DNA from: Hymenobacter fodinae | GTDB lineage: Bacteria > Bacteroidota > Bacteroidia > Cytophagales > Hymenobacteraceae | Direction: 5' to 3' | NCBI RefSeq assembly: GCF_004745825.1 | Contig: NZ_SRLA01000003.1 | Coordinates: 806,001 to 870,000 of the forward strand | Length of the DNA: 64,000 nucleotides | Shown: positions 1-9,220 of the stretch, piece after piece | Numbering within the stretch: the first letter of the stretch is position 1 | How the letters are laid out: the number at the start of each line of letters is the position of its first letter | Notes under the pieces: model-generated | What the model was told of the DNA's origin: nothing | The model's input: only the letters and a program-made list of their open reading frames with translations | Databases searched by the model: none | Position numbers and translations under genes: made by a program

Positions 1-2234
1 GGTGGCGCCGAGGCTTTCACGAAAGCCTGCTCGCGCGCCCCAAAGAATTCCTCTTCCCGACCCGTGAGGCGACCCGAGGTCTGTACTCGATCAATGCGCA
101 GCTTGTTGAAGTTGGCAGCCAGCGTAGAGTTCAGACGGCCGGTTCCGAGGGGGAGCGTGTGGTTCAAGACCACGTCTAGGCCTAGTGACCTGGTATCGGC
201 AGCATTAGCAAAGAACTGCGCCTGGTCAACATTCAAGGCTTGTAGATCTGCGCCAATTACGGGGTCATCGGCGGAGAACTGGCTGGTGAGTACTACGCGG
301 TCTTTCACCTTAATGTAGTAGCCATCCAGGGTCAGACTAAGGGAGGAACCAATGCGGCTGGTTAGTCCTACGTTGGCGCTGTTGGACGTTTCCTGCTTGA
401 GGCTCGGGATGCCTAGCTTCTGCGTCACGGCGCTGTTGTTGCGAGCCAGGAGCACTTCCACCGGCGTACCGTTCACGAAGTTGGTGAAGGTGGAATTGAA
501 GTTGACTTGGGCCAGTGAGGGCGCCCGGAAGCCAGTGCTATAGGTACCGCGCAAGGTCAGGAACTCGGTGAGGTTGTAGCGCGTGGACACCTTGTAGTTG
601 AGCGTGCTGCCAAAGTCGGAGTAATGCTCATAGCGCAACGCCCCCGCCAGTAGCCAGCGCTGGGTTATGCTTAGCTCGGCATCCACGTAGGCCGCCAGGT
701 TGTCGCGGTGGGCCTTAATGGCGTCGCTGGGCTGGAAGCCGGGGAAGCCCTGAGAGCCACCGGACACATCGGGGTTGTAGTTGCGGTACGACGCTTCTTC
801 GCCCGGGAACAGCGAGTACCACTCGCGGCGCCACTCGCCGCCGGCCGCCACGTTGAGGCCCTGCAGTACGGTTTTATAATTACGCGTGAGGCCTAGGTTT
901 ACCACGTTCTGTTGCAGCTGAAAACCACCAGCGTTAAACGACGTGGGCGAACTGGCTCCAAGTGAGGCATTCAACGTATTGCGCACCCCGTACTCAAAGC
1001 GGTTAGAGCCGAAGTTGTTGCTCAAATCTAGCTCCCAGCCGCCCAGCGCCGTGCGTAGGCCTGCCACCGCCGAGGCATCCACAATATCACTGGTGATAAT
1101 GGGGTCGAAGCCGTTGGGGTAAATGCTCGGCACGTTTCGGTCATCATCGGCAAATCGCGTCCAGGCGTAGGAGTCGCCCTTACGCTTGTTGGCGCCCCCA
1201 AATACGTACACGTACGACTTATCGCTGAGGGCAAATCGAGAGTTCAGGTAGCCCGAGAGGTTACTGATTTCAGGGTCGCCGTACTCGCGGCGGGCCAGGC
1301 CATCGGGAGCCGGCACGTTGGCGCGCTGGGTATGCTCCCGGCTATTGTAGTCGACGGTGGCATTCACGAAGCTGCCCCGCTCGCCTAGGCCTATGCCGTA
1401 GTTCAGATTGGCGTTGAAGTTGCCACCATCAAACTTCTGGTCGTCGCGGCGGTATTTGGCGTCGTAGGCGCCGTAGTTCACATTGGCGGTCAGCTCCTTC
1501 ACGGAGCTTTTCAGCACGATGTTGATGACGCCGGCAATGGCATCGGAGCCGTACTGGGCCGCCGCTCCGTCGCGCAGAATCTCAATGCGCTCAATGCTGG
1601 CGGCGGGTATCACGTTCAGGTCGGTGCCGGTGTTGCCGCGGCCCCGGGTACCAAACAGGTTCACCAGCGCCGACTGGTGCTGCCGCTTGCCGTTCACTAG
1701 TACCAGCGTTTGGTCGGGCCCTAGGCCACGTAGGGTGGCGGGGTCTACGTGGTCGGCCCCATCGGAGCCAGTTTGGCGGTTGGAGTTGAACGAGGGCGCT
1801 ACAAATTGCAGCAACTGATTCACATCAAGCTGCCCGGTTTTGGTGGTCACTTCCCGCAGGTCAATGATATCCACTGGCGAAGGCGAATCCGTGACGGAGC
1901 GGTTCTGGCTGCGCGAACCTACCACCTGCACCTCCCCTAGGCCAGTAGAAGCATCGGCCAGCCGAATGCTCACTTCCCCACCATCAGCGGTTATTTCCTG
2001 GCTGGCATACCCAATGGAGCTGACTTGCAGCCGCGGGTTGGCCGAGCGGGTGCGGAGGGTAAAACGGCCGTCGTTGCCGGTAGCCGTACCGTTGTTTGTT
2101 CCCTTCTCAACTACTGTGGCGCCAATAACTGGCTTGCCTGCACTGTCTAGCACTTGTCCGCTTAACGCTTGCCCCTGTGCGAAAGCAGTTGCGCTAACCA
2201 GGCACAATGTTGCTGCTAGTAGATTCTGCTTCAT
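1..2234 (-). CDS. TonB-dependent outer membrane receptor, C-terminus cut by the window edge
   Basis: Outer membrane importer of an unknown ligand, driven by TonB. Reading leftwards from ATG at 2232-2234, about 744 residues are visible and the frame is open to base 1. A signal peptide (MKQNLLAATLCLVSATAFAQ) is followed by a carboxypeptidase-regulatory-like beta-sandwich at about 22-100, a plug domain at about 105-225 containing an IERIEILRDGAAAQYGSDA stretch typical of plugs, and then the start of the beta barrel with many aromatic, alternating strands. No SusD-like partner is visible downstream inside the window, so the ligand cannot be assigned. The family call is firm; the substrate is unknown. 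Confidence 0.9.
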   Translation of the reverse strand, partial: MKQNLLAATLCLVSATAFAQGQALSGQVLDSAGKPVIGATVVEKGTNNGTATGNDGRFTLRTRSANPRLQVSSIGYASQEITADGGEVSIRLADASTGLGEVQVVGSRSQNRSVTDSPSPVDIIDLREVTTKTGQLDVNQLLQFVAPSFNSNRQTGSDGADHVDPATLRGLGPDQTLVLVNGKRQHQSALVNLFGTRGRGNTGTDLNVIPAASIERIEILRDGAAAQYGSDAIAGVINIVLKSSVKELTANVNYGAYDAKYRRDDQKFDGGNFNANLNYGIGLGERGSFVNATVDYNSREHTQRANVPAPDGLARREYGDPEISNLSGYLNSRFALSDKSYVYVFGGANKRKGDSYAWTRFADDDRNVPSIYPNGFDPIITSDIVDASAVAGLRTALGGWELDLSNNFGSNRFEYGVRNTLNASLGASSPTSFNAGGFQLQQNVVNLGLTRNYKTVLQGLNVAAGGEWRREWYSLFPGEEASYRNYNPDVSGGSQGFPGFQPSDAIKAHRDNLAAYVDAELSITQRWLLAGALRYEHYSDFGSTLNYKVSTRYNLTEFLTLRGTYSTGFRAPSLAQVNFNSTFTNFVNGTPVEVLLARNNSAVTQKLGIPSLKQETSNSANVGLTSRIGSSLSLTLDGYYIKVKDRVVLTSQFSADDPVIGADLQALNVDQAQFFANAADTRSLGLDVVLNHTLPLGTGRLNSTLAANFNKLRIDRVQTSGRLTGREEEFFGAREQAFVKASAP

Positions 2235-2350
2235 ACCTCTTACTCGATTGAACAATTAACAATCGGGTGCCGCCGGCGTAGCTCCCACTGTCGGTAAGTA
2301 TAGGGGTTTTGTGATAAAGTCCTGCGATTAGGAGGGCAGCACAACCAACC

Positions 2351-2443
2351 GTCATGTCGAGCTTGGCGAGACATCTCGCGTGGTGTCATTGGGTTAGCAT
2401 TGCAACCTCAGCGCGCGAGATGTCTCGACAAGCTCGACATAAC
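2351..2443. repeat. Intergenic hairpin repeat, family B (copy 1)
   Basis: The left arm starts GTCATGTCGAGC and includes GAGACATCTCGCG; the right arm contains CGCGAGATGTCTCGACAAGC and ends in TCGACATAAC, so the element can fold into one long hairpin. Other copies are at 23370-23462, 25412-25503 and 39115-39204, and half of a copy is at 19830-19869. It lies between the receptor gene and the pdhC terminator. Confidence 0.85.
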
Positions 2444-2493
2444 AGGCTGAAGATGATCATATTTTCCCCTAGGCCACATGCTCAACAGCCAAC

Positions 2494-2523
2494 AAAAAAG
2501 CCGACCCTGATGGGCCGGCTTTC
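2494..2523 (-). terminator. Rho-independent terminator of the E2 gene
   Basis: On the minus strand AAAGCCGGCCC, loop ATCA, GGGTCGGCTTT pair with one G-T wobble and run into a T-rich tail (TTTTTTG). It begins about 25 bases after the E2 stop codon. Confidence 0.85.
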
Positions 2524-2547
2524 CTGTTACTACTTTACTTAATGCGC

Positions 2548-4302
2548 TTAGATGAGCATACGCAGCGGATCTTCCAGCAGGCTCTTCAGCGTCTGCAGGA
2601 AGGCGGCGCCGGTAGCACCGTCTACTACGCGGTGGTCGCAGGAGAGCGTCACCTTCATCACGTTGCCGATGGCCAACTGACCGTCTTTAACCACGGCAGT
2701 CTGCTTGATGCCACCTACTGCCAAGATACAAGCATCCGGCGGGTTGATGATGGCGGTAAACTCCTCGATGCCGAACATACCCAGGTTGGAGATGGTGAAG
2801 GTGCTACCCTCCCACTCGGCGGGCTGTAGCTTCTTGCTCTTGGCCTTGCCAGCCAGCTCTTTCACCTCAGTGGCAATCTGCGACATGCCTTTGCCGTCGG
2901 CGTTGCGCACTACGGGCACCAGCAGACCTTCGTCCACGGCTACGGCCACGCCAATGTTTACCACCTTGTTCTGGCGGATCTTGTCGCCGAGCCACGAGGA
3001 GTTGATGGCGGGGTGCTGCTTCAGGGCTACGGCCGAGGCTTTGATCACCATGTCGTTGAAGCTGAGCTTCACCGGCGACAAGGCGTTGAGCTGGGTCCGA
3101 ACTTCCATGGCGCGGTCCATCAGGATTTCCATCGTCAGATAGAAGTGCGGGGCCGTGAAGAGGCTTTCCGACAGACGGCGGGCAATCACCTTACGCATCT
3201 GTGATACCGGGGTATCGGTGTACGTACCCTCGGCTGCGGCGGGAGCAGCCGTTGGGGCCGGGGCGGCTTTTGGTTGCTCGGGCAGGGCAGCCTGGATGTA
3301 CTCCGACTGCACGGCAGCGGGCTGGGCTGGCTGCGAAGGAGCGGCGGCTGGTTGCGCGGCCGGAGCGGCGGCGCCCGGCTGAGCGTTTTCCAGGTCGCGG
3401 GAAACGATGCGGCCGTTTTCACCCGAGCCCTTGATGGTGCTCAGGTCAATGCCTTTGTCTTTGGCGATGCTCTTAGCCAGCGGCGAAGCGAAGATGCGGC
3501 CACCGTTCTGGGCGGGAGCAGCTTCTGCAGCCGCGGGAGCCGGAGCCGAGGCAGTGGCCGAAGCAGGAGCGGCTTCAGCCGCAGCCGGAGCAGCACTGCC
3601 ACCCGACTGACCACCGAGCAGGGCCTGTACGTCGGCGCCTTCTTCCCCGATGATGGCCAGTACGCCGTCAACGGGAATAGCTTCGCCTTCTTTCGGACCG
3701 ATATAGAGTAGGGTACCGTCTTCGTAGTTGTCCAGCTCCATGGTCGCCTTATCGGTTTCCACTTCCGCCAGAATATCACCCGACTTCACCTTGTCGCCTA
3801 CTTTCTTGAGCCAGGCCGCAATAGTGCCTTCCGTCATCGTGTCGCTCATTTTGGGCATCCGGATGATGGTGGCTTTTTTGCCGTTGCCGGCGGGAGCGGC
3901 CGGTGCCGCGGGGGCTGGCGCTGGGGCGGCAGCTGCAGGAGCTGGCGCAGCAGGTGCGGGAGCCGGAGCAGGTGCCGGGGCTGGCGCGGCTTCAGCTTTG
4001 GGTGCTTCGGCAGCTGGTGCAGGGGCGGCACCACCGCCATTCAGCAGCGCCGAAATGTCTTCACCTTCTTTCCCTACGATGGCCAGCAGACCATCAACGG
4101 GTACTGCGTCTCCTTCTTTCGGACCGATGTGCAGAAGGGTGCCGTCTTCGTAATTTTCGAGTTCCATCGTGGCTTTGTCGGTTTCAACTTCCGCCAGGAT
4201 ATCCCCTGATTTCACTTTATCGCCTACTTTTTTGAGCCACGAGGCAATGACCCCTTCGGTCATTGTGTCGCTCATTTTGGGCATTTTTATGAGTTCGGCC
4301 AT
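2548..4302 (-). CDS. pdhC: Pyruvate dehydrogenase complex E2 (dihydrolipoamide acetyltransferase)
   Basis: Transfers the acetyl group from lipoamide to CoA in the pyruvate dehydrogenase complex (cytoplasm). 584 aa: lipoyl domain 1 (residues 1-80, lipoyl lysine K43 in ETDKATMEL), Ala/Pro-rich linker, lipoyl domain 2 (about 145-225, K185 in the same motif), second Ala/Pro linker, E1/E3-binding domain (about 268-306, ASPLAKSIAKDKGIDL), third linker, and catalytic acyltransferase domain (about 365-584) with the active-site motif DHRVVDG (H557, D561) near the C-terminus. Two lipoyl domains is an ordinary arrangement. E1 and E3 genes are not in the window. It has its own promoter and terminator, so it is probably monocistronic. 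A 2-oxoglutarate or branched-chain E2 is less likely given the two lipoyl domains. Confidence 0.95.
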   Translation of the reverse strand: MAELIKMPKMSDTMTEGVIASWLKKVGDKVKSGDILAEVETDKATMELENYEDGTLLHIGPKEGDAVPVDGLLAIVGKEGEDISALLNGGGAAPAPAAEAPKAEAAPAPAPAPAPAPAAPAPAAAAPAPAPAAPAAPAGNGKKATIIRMPKMSDTMTEGTIAAWLKKVGDKVKSGDILAEVETDKATMELDNYEDGTLLYIGPKEGEAIPVDGVLAIIGEEGADVQALLGGQSGGSAAPAAAEAAPASATASAPAPAAAEAAPAQNGGRIFASPLAKSIAKDKGIDLSTIKGSGENGRIVSRDLENAQPGAAAPAAQPAAAPSQPAQPAAVQSEYIQAALPEQPKAAPAPTAAPAAAEGTYTDTPVSQMRKVIARRLSESLFTAPHFYLTMEILMDRAMEVRTQLNALSPVKLSFNDMVIKASAVALKQHPAINSSWLGDKIRQNKVVNIGVAVAVDEGLLVPVVRNADGKGMSQIATEVKELAGKAKSKKLQPAEWEGSTFTISNLGMFGIEEFTAIINPPDACILAVGGIKQTAVVKDGQLAIGNVMKVTLSCDHRVVDGATGAAFLQTLKSLLEDPLRMLI

Positions 4303-4331
4303 CTGCTTCTTCGGTTGGAATTGAGTGGGGC

Positions 4332-4362
4332 CAAAATTAGCCCGAAAATCCGGGGGTGCAAA
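4332..4362 (-). promoter_or_regulatory. Bacteroidota-type promoter of pdhC
   Basis: On the minus strand TTTG (4359-4362), 19 bases, then TAATTTTG (4332-4339). This matches the known Bacteroidota sigma consensus TTTG-N19-TAnnTTTG exactly, and it lies 30 bases before the pdhC start codon. The rest of the gap 4363-4590 shows no gene; it carries three of the GGCCTAG-type heptamers described in the findings. Confidence 0.8.
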
Positions 4363-4590
4363 CTAAAGGCGTTCTTCTGGCTATAGGCCTAGAACAGCGA
4401 ATTTTCGCACTCCTGTTTATTGATTTACTGTGTGCTTTTTACGGCTTGAGTCGATTTTCATTTTCAGCCTTGCATACTGGCCTAGCCATGGTACTTTTTG
4501 TCATCGGGAGACCTATCCTAGTGCACCCAAGCAGTTCATATTGCCTAGGCCAGTTGCGCTGCGGCATGTATAGCTGTTGGCTGCGCTAGG

Positions 4591-5217
4591 CTATAGAGCC
4601 GTTTCCTGCAAGTGCCGCATGTCCAGAAAGCTGCGGACGGTGAACATGGAACCGGTGTAATCGAGTTGGTATAGGCACAGGTTGTGGTGCTCGAAACTAT
4701 CCATCTGACTTAAGGGATAGCCCAGCAGTTGACAGAGGATAGCTCGCATAGCGCGACCGTGCATGCAGATCAGCACCGTCTGCTCTTCGGGCCTCGACAG
4801 CAAAAGCTCAATGAAGGCACGTTGGCGGGCGGCCATTTCATCGGGGCTTTCCCCGCCTTCGAGGCGGGCACTGGTTTGGCCGGCGCGCCACTGCTGCAGC
4901 ACGCTGTGGTACTCCTCGTCTTCCTCGGCCGTAATGCGCGTACCCTCGCGCACACCCCAACTAATCTCGTTGAGGCCAGGGTGCTGCTCATGCGGCAGGC
5001 CTAGGTCCAGAAACCCTTGCACCGACTCGTGGGTGCGGCGCAGCAGAGAGGTGTAGACTTTATCGAAGGCAATATGACGATAGGCGGCGAAAAAACGGGC
5101 TGCCTGACGACGCCCGGCCTCGTTCAGGGCGGAATCGACACCGCTGCCTTGCACGATGCCACGCACATTGAAGTCGGTTTGCCCGTGCCGAATCAGGTAT
5201 ATTTTTTTGACGCTCAC
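4591..5217 (-). CDS. Histidine phosphatase family protein (phosphoglycerate mutase-like)
   Basis: Cofactor-independent-of-metal phosphatase of the RHG superfamily; the physiological substrate cannot be read from sequence. 208 aa. The catalytic phospho-histidine motif LIRHGQTDFN is at residues 8-17 (R10, H11, G12), the conserved Glu lies in the EISWGVREG region near residue 83, and the second catalytic His is in ICMHGRAMRAIL near residue 153. Length and motif order fit alpha-ribazole phosphatase / fructose-2,6-bisphosphatase-like members. It stands alone, divergent from the menaquinone genes. Start is the ATG at 5217, directly followed by MSVKKIYLIRHG, which fits the family N-terminus. Confidence 0.85.
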   Translation of the reverse strand: MSVKKIYLIRHGQTDFNVRGIVQGSGVDSALNEAGRRQAARFFAAYRHIAFDKVYTSLLRRTHESVQGFLDLGLPHEQHPGLNEISWGVREGTRITAEEDEEYHSVLQQWRAGQTSARLEGGESPDEMAARQRAFIELLLSRPEEQTVLICMHGRAMRAILCQLLGYPLSQMDSFEHHNLCLYQLDYTGSMFTVRSFLDMRHLQETAL

Positions 5218-5298
5218 TTTCCCCCTAGTTTTGCTGTTCTGCCGTTAAAGTACGGCGATTTTGTCTGGACAGCTGTGTTCCGACACCTATTTTCCTTT

Positions 5299-5400
5299 GT
5301 CATCCGAGGGGGAGCGAAGGACCTTTTCTTGCTAGAGCGGTTATCGTAGCAACGAGCCTTTCTATCCTGACTACGTCCCTGGTCACCACAGGATGATTCC
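5299..5400. repeat. Degenerate intergenic repeat, related to family E
   Basis: The left part (GTCATCCGAGGGGGAGCGAAGGACC) resembles the outer arm of the element at 49399-49499 (GTCATCCTGAGC...GAAGGATC). A partial counterpart, CAGGATGA, is at 5390-5397. Much of the hairpin is lost. Confidence 0.4.
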
Positions 5401-5426
5401 TTGACGTTGCAACCCTCCTCACCCGC

Positions 5427-5858
5427 ATGACGCTGGAGCAAATCAACCAGTGGGTCGGCACTCGCCCTACCCTCGCCGATGCCCTAGGCATAGAACTCAC
5501 CGCCCTTACCGACGACTATTTAGAAGGGCGGATGCCCGTTGATGGCCGCACGCACCAACCTATGGGCTTGCTGCACGGAGGTGCCTCAGTAGCCCTGGCC
5601 GAAACATTGGGCAGCATCGGCGCTGCTACTAAGCTCGACCCCACCAAACAAGCCTGCGTAGGCCTAGAAATTAATGCCAACCACCTCAAAGGCGTGCGCG
5701 ATGGCTACGTAATTGGGCGGGCTACGGCCCTGCATGTAGGGCGCAGCACCCAGGTTTGGGAAATCCGGATTACGCACGAAGAAACCGGCGCTTTGGTATG
5801 CATCAGCCGTATTACCATGGCCGTGATTGACTTGCCCGCTGCTAAACCGCAGGCATGA
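5427..5858 (+). CDS. menI: Hotdog-fold acyl-CoA thioesterase, probable 1,4-dihydroxy-2-naphthoyl-CoA hydrolase
   Basis: Likely hydrolyses DHNA-CoA to DHNA, the step after MenB in menaquinone synthesis. 143 aa, the usual size of the PaaI/YdiI thioesterase family. The active-site segment HQPMGLLHGGASVALAETLGS (residues 43-63) has the H50-G51-G52 turn and the catalytic E59 seen in the E. coli MenI/YdiI family. The stop codon overlaps the menF start (ATGA at 5855-5858), so the two are translationally coupled. That context, not the fold alone, is the reason to favour MenI over a phenylacetate or general thioesterase. The enzyme assignment is inference; the fold is firm. Confidence 0.8.
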   Translation: MTLEQINQWVGTRPTLADALGIELTALTDDYLEGRMPVDGRTHQPMGLLHGGASVALAETLGSIGAATKLDPTKQACVGLEINANHLKGVRDGYVIGRATALHVGRSTQVWEIRITHEETGALVCISRITMAVIDLPAAKPQA

Positions 5859-7078
5859 GTAGTTTGCAACGCATTCCCTGGAAACCTAACCTGCCGGTAG
5901 AGGACCGCTTGCGGCGCTTGGTGGCCCTGGCCCTGACCAGCGGCCGACCGGTAGCTCTCTGGCGGCTGCCCAATGATACGCACCCGCGCCTCTGCCTCAG
6001 TCTGAAGGTAGATGCCGCGTTTGTAGGCCTGCCGCCGGCGCTGGAGCCCTCGGCCCCGGCGGGCTTTGCCTTCTTTCCGTTCCGGGATTCCGACCACAAC
6101 CCGCCTCTGTTTCTGCCCGCCGATCTGTTTTTTGACTTGGCCCTGCCCGAGGAAATTCAGGTAAGCTCGGCGGCGGCGGCCCGCCTCCCGGAGTTGCGGC
6201 AGCGCTTCGCGGCGCTGCCCGAAACAGCGGTGCTGCCCTGGCACGTGAGCCGGCAGCCCGTGCCTGCTACGGCTTCGCGAGAAGAGTACGAGGAGTTGGT
6301 AACGGCGGGCATAGCGGCTATTGAGGCTGGTACGGTGCAGAAGGTGGTGTCGAGCCGGGCGGCGCGTAGGCCACTACCGGCGGGCTTTGATGCGCTGACG
6401 GCTTTTGCGGAGCTGCAGGGGCGCTACCCCAATGCTTTCGTATCATTGGTGAGTGCGCCGGGCGTGGGCACTTGGCTGGGCGCTACCCCGGAAGTGCTGG
6501 CCGAAATTACTGACGACCACGTGTTCCGGACGATGGCCCTGGCCGGCACCCAGCCGCTCATGCCCGGCATGAAACCTGCCACGGCGCGCTGGGCGCACAA
6601 AGACCTGGAGGAGCACGCCATGGTGGCCCGCTACATTGTCAACTGCTTCAAGCAGCTGCGCCTGCGCGAGTACGATGAGCGTGGCCCCCGCACCGTAGGC
6701 GCCGGACAGCTGCTGCACCTGCGCACCGATTTTGCCGTGCACCTCGACCAGGTTCCCTTCCCTACCCTGGGCACCGACATGCTGCGTTTGCTGCATCCCA
6801 CGCCTGCCGTGGGCGGCGTGCCCAAGCAACCGGCCCTCGATTTTCTGCGCCGCCATGAGGGTTACGACCGGGCCTACTACGCAGGTTTTCTCGGCCCCGT
6901 AAACCTACCTGAGACGGGCGTATCACAGCTATTTGTAAATCTGCGCTGTCTGCAGCTCCATCCTACCGAAGCCATTTTGTACGCCGGCACCGGCCTCACC
7001 ATCGACTCGGAGCCCGCCCGCGAATGGCAGGAAACGGAGCTGAAGCTGCGCACCGTGGGCGCTATCCTGCATGATTGA
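5855..7078 (+). CDS. menF: Isochorismate synthase
   Basis: Converts chorismate to isochorismate, first step of menaquinone synthesis. 407 aa, a chorismate-binding enzyme. The catalytic half (about 150-407) has VSSRAARRPL, WLGATPEVLAEI, the DLEEHAMVARYI segment with the metal-binding glutamates, and the C-terminal YAGTGLTIDSEPAREWQETE that is characteristic of isochorismate synthases. The first 120 residues are the less conserved N-terminal half. Start ATG overlaps the stop of the thioesterase. An anthranilate or aminodeoxychorismate synthase is unlikely because menD and menB follow. Confidence 0.92.
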   Translation: MSSLQRIPWKPNLPVEDRLRRLVALALTSGRPVALWRLPNDTHPRLCLSLKVDAAFVGLPPALEPSAPAGFAFFPFRDSDHNPPLFLPADLFFDLALPEEIQVSSAAAARLPELRQRFAALPETAVLPWHVSRQPVPATASREEYEELVTAGIAAIEAGTVQKVVSSRAARRPLPAGFDALTAFAELQGRYPNAFVSLVSAPGVGTWLGATPEVLAEITDDHVFRTMALAGTQPLMPGMKPATARWAHKDLEEHAMVARYIVNCFKQLRLREYDERGPRTVGAGQLLHLRTDFAVHLDQVPFPTLGTDMLRLLHPTPAVGGVPKQPALDFLRRHEGYDRAYYAGFLGPVNLPETGVSQLFVNLRCLQLHPTEAILYAGTGLTIDSEPAREWQETELKLRTVGAILHD

Positions 7079-7113
7079 GTGGATCTATACACAGCGTTTT
7101 GAGTAAAAGGACC

Positions 7114-7210
7114 GTCATGCTGAGCGCAGCCGAAGCATCTCTACCGCTTGCTAACCAACTGACCTAGCAGCGACTTGTGAAGCGGTAGAGATGCTTCGGC
7201 AAGCTGACGC
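7114..7210. repeat. Intergenic hairpin repeat, family A (copy 1, outer right arm decayed)
   Basis: Left arm GTCATGCTGAGCGCAGCCGA then AGCATCTCTACCGCT; right arm AGCGGTAGAGATGCTTCGGC, after which the expected TCAGCATGAC has changed to TGACGCCAG. It occupies the menF-menD gap. Confidence 0.85.
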
Positions 7211-7249
7211 CAGATAAAGCTTCTTACTTATTTCTGCTTACCCTACCCT

Positions 7250-9205
7250 ATGTCTTCACTTCAAGCCGTTCATAATATCCCCGAAATTTGCGCCCAGCTA
7301 GGTATTACGGATGTGGTGCTTTCGCCCGGCTCTAGGTGCGCGCCGCTCACTATTGCCTTTGCTCGTCACCCAGCCATACAGGTGCGCACGGTGCCCGATG
7401 AGCGCGCGGCCGCCTTCATAGGCCTAGGCCTGGCCCAAACCCAGCGGCGGGCGGTGGCGCTGGTGTGCACCTCGGGTACGGCTGGATTAAACTACGCTCC
7501 CGCCGTAGCCGAAGCCTACTTCCAGCAGATTCCGCTGGTGCTGTTTACCGCCGACCGCCCTCCGGAGTGGATCGACCAGCTCGACGGGCAAACCATTCGG
7601 CAAACTGACCTTTACGGCGCCCACGCCAAAGGCACATTTACCTTCCCCGCCGATACCGCGCACACCGATGCCCAGTGGCACGCCACGCGTATCGTTTCCG
7701 AAGCCATAGGCCTAGCGGAGCAATTTCCGGCGGGCCCAGTGCAGGTGAATATTCCGCTACGAGAGCCCTTTTATCCGAAAGCCGGCGAGGAGCTGCAGTT
7801 TGGCCCCATAAAAGTTACCCGCGAGCTACCAAGCCAGGCCCACCTCCCAGCTGCTGTGCTCGATGACTTGCGTGCTGCCATCAGGAGCACCAACCGGGTG
7901 CTGGTGGTAGGCGGCCAGCACCCCGCCGACCCAAAGTTATTGCTAGCTCTGCGGCAGTTTGCAGCGGCGTATCAGGTGCCGGTTGTCGGCGACCTGATTG
8001 CCAACCTGCACCTGCCCGCCGCTCCTGACTACGACCAGCGCCTACGCCCGCTAGGCCACCAGGATGTGTTTATGGCCGTGCCGGAACCCGGCTTGAAGGA
8101 AGCCCTGAAACCGGAGCTGCTCATCACGTTTGGTCAGTCGCTCATTTCCAAAGCCCTTAAGCTCTACCTGCGCAACTCTAGGCCAGCCCAGCACTGGCAT
8201 ATCCAGTCGGCGGGCGCCGTAGCCGATACGTTCCAGTCCCTGACAAAAGTGGTGCGCATGGAGCCTACTACTTTCTTTGCTTCCTTGACTGGTAAGGCGC
8301 ATAGTACAACGGATAGTACGGGAGCCTCCGAGGCTCTTGATCCAGGTTTGATTCCTGGCGCAACCACAGCAATGGGAGGCTTAACATCAGCCTTGCCTAC
8401 CCCAAATCATGCCACTGCTCAGGACGCCACGCGGGTTGCGCCGCGTCCCGCTCCTACCGGGCCGGTGCGGCTGACCTGGGCTAGTAGCGGCTCGCAGCTA
8501 AGTGAAGCGGAAGCGACGGCCAAAGCAACCTACCTGAAGCCCTGGCTGGCGGCGGAAAATTGGGCCACGGGTTTCCTGCAGGAATTTATGCAGCAACCAA
8601 ATCAGCCCTTCAACGAGTTTACGGCTATTTACCGGGCCCTGCAGTTGCTCCCCGACCGCACTGCTCTGCACTTGGCTAATAGCATGGCCGTGCGCTATGC
8701 CAACATTCTAGGCCTGCCAGCGGGCCGGATGGTGGAGATATTCGCGAACCGTGGCACCAGTGGTATTGATGGGTGCACCAGCACGGCCGTGGGCTCGGCC
8801 TTGGCCCAGCCCGACCGGCCCGTGGTGCTGCTCACCGGCGACGTTGCGTTTTTCTACGACCGCAACGCCTTCTGGCACAACTACCCCACGCCCAACCTGC
8901 GCGTGATTCTGCTCAACAACCACGCTGGCGGCATCTTCCGCATGATTGATGGTCCGCGCCAACAGCCGGAGCTAGAGGAGTTCTTCGAGACGCGCCAGAT
9001 GCTGCGGGCCGAAAATACCGCCCGCGACTTCAACCTGCGCTACTTCCCGGTTTCATCCTTCGCTGAACTAGAATCAGCTTTACCGGTTTTCTTTGCACCC
9101 GAATCCGGCGCGAGTCTGCTCGAAATTACCACCGACAGCCCGACCAACGCCAAGTTTTTTGAACAGTACCGCGCCGCGGTACGAACGTCATTCTCTCAAT
9201 CATAA
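7250..9205 (+). CDS. menD: SEPHCHC synthase (2-succinyl-5-enolpyruvyl-6-hydroxy-3-cyclohexene-1-carboxylate synthase)
   Basis: Thiamine-diphosphate enzyme joining isochorismate and 2-oxoglutarate in menaquinone synthesis. 651 aa. The N-terminal Pyr domain has VVLSPGSRCAPLTIAF and VRTVPDERAAAFIGLGLA with the ThDP-activating Glu; the C-terminal PP domain has GTSGIDGCTSTAVGSA, GDVAFFYDRNAFWHN (ThDP/Mg motif) and NNHAGGIFRMI. It is longer than the E. coli enzyme (556 aa); part of the excess is a low-complexity Ser/Thr/Ala/Pro stretch at about residues 345-405 between the central and PP domains, whose DNA contains short palindromes. Followed 15 bases later by menB. Confidence 0.95.
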   Translation: MSSLQAVHNIPEICAQLGITDVVLSPGSRCAPLTIAFARHPAIQVRTVPDERAAAFIGLGLAQTQRRAVALVCTSGTAGLNYAPAVAEAYFQQIPLVLFTADRPPEWIDQLDGQTIRQTDLYGAHAKGTFTFPADTAHTDAQWHATRIVSEAIGLAEQFPAGPVQVNIPLREPFYPKAGEELQFGPIKVTRELPSQAHLPAAVLDDLRAAIRSTNRVLVVGGQHPADPKLLLALRQFAAAYQVPVVGDLIANLHLPAAPDYDQRLRPLGHQDVFMAVPEPGLKEALKPELLITFGQSLISKALKLYLRNSRPAQHWHIQSAGAVADTFQSLTKVVRMEPTTFFASLTGKAHSTTDSTGASEALDPGLIPGATTAMGGLTSALPTPNHATAQDATRVAPRPAPTGPVRLTWASSGSQLSEAEATAKATYLKPWLAAENWATGFLQEFMQQPNQPFNEFTAIYRALQLLPDRTALHLANSMAVRYANILGLPAGRMVEIFANRGTSGIDGCTSTAVGSALAQPDRPVVLLTGDVAFFYDRNAFWHNYPTPNLRVILLNNHAGGIFRMIDGPRQQPELEEFFETRQMLRAENTARDFNLRYFPVSSFAELESALPVFFAPESGASLLEITTDSPTNAKFFEQYRAAVRTSFSQS

Positions 9206-9220
9206 GGAAACCCTCCCCCT

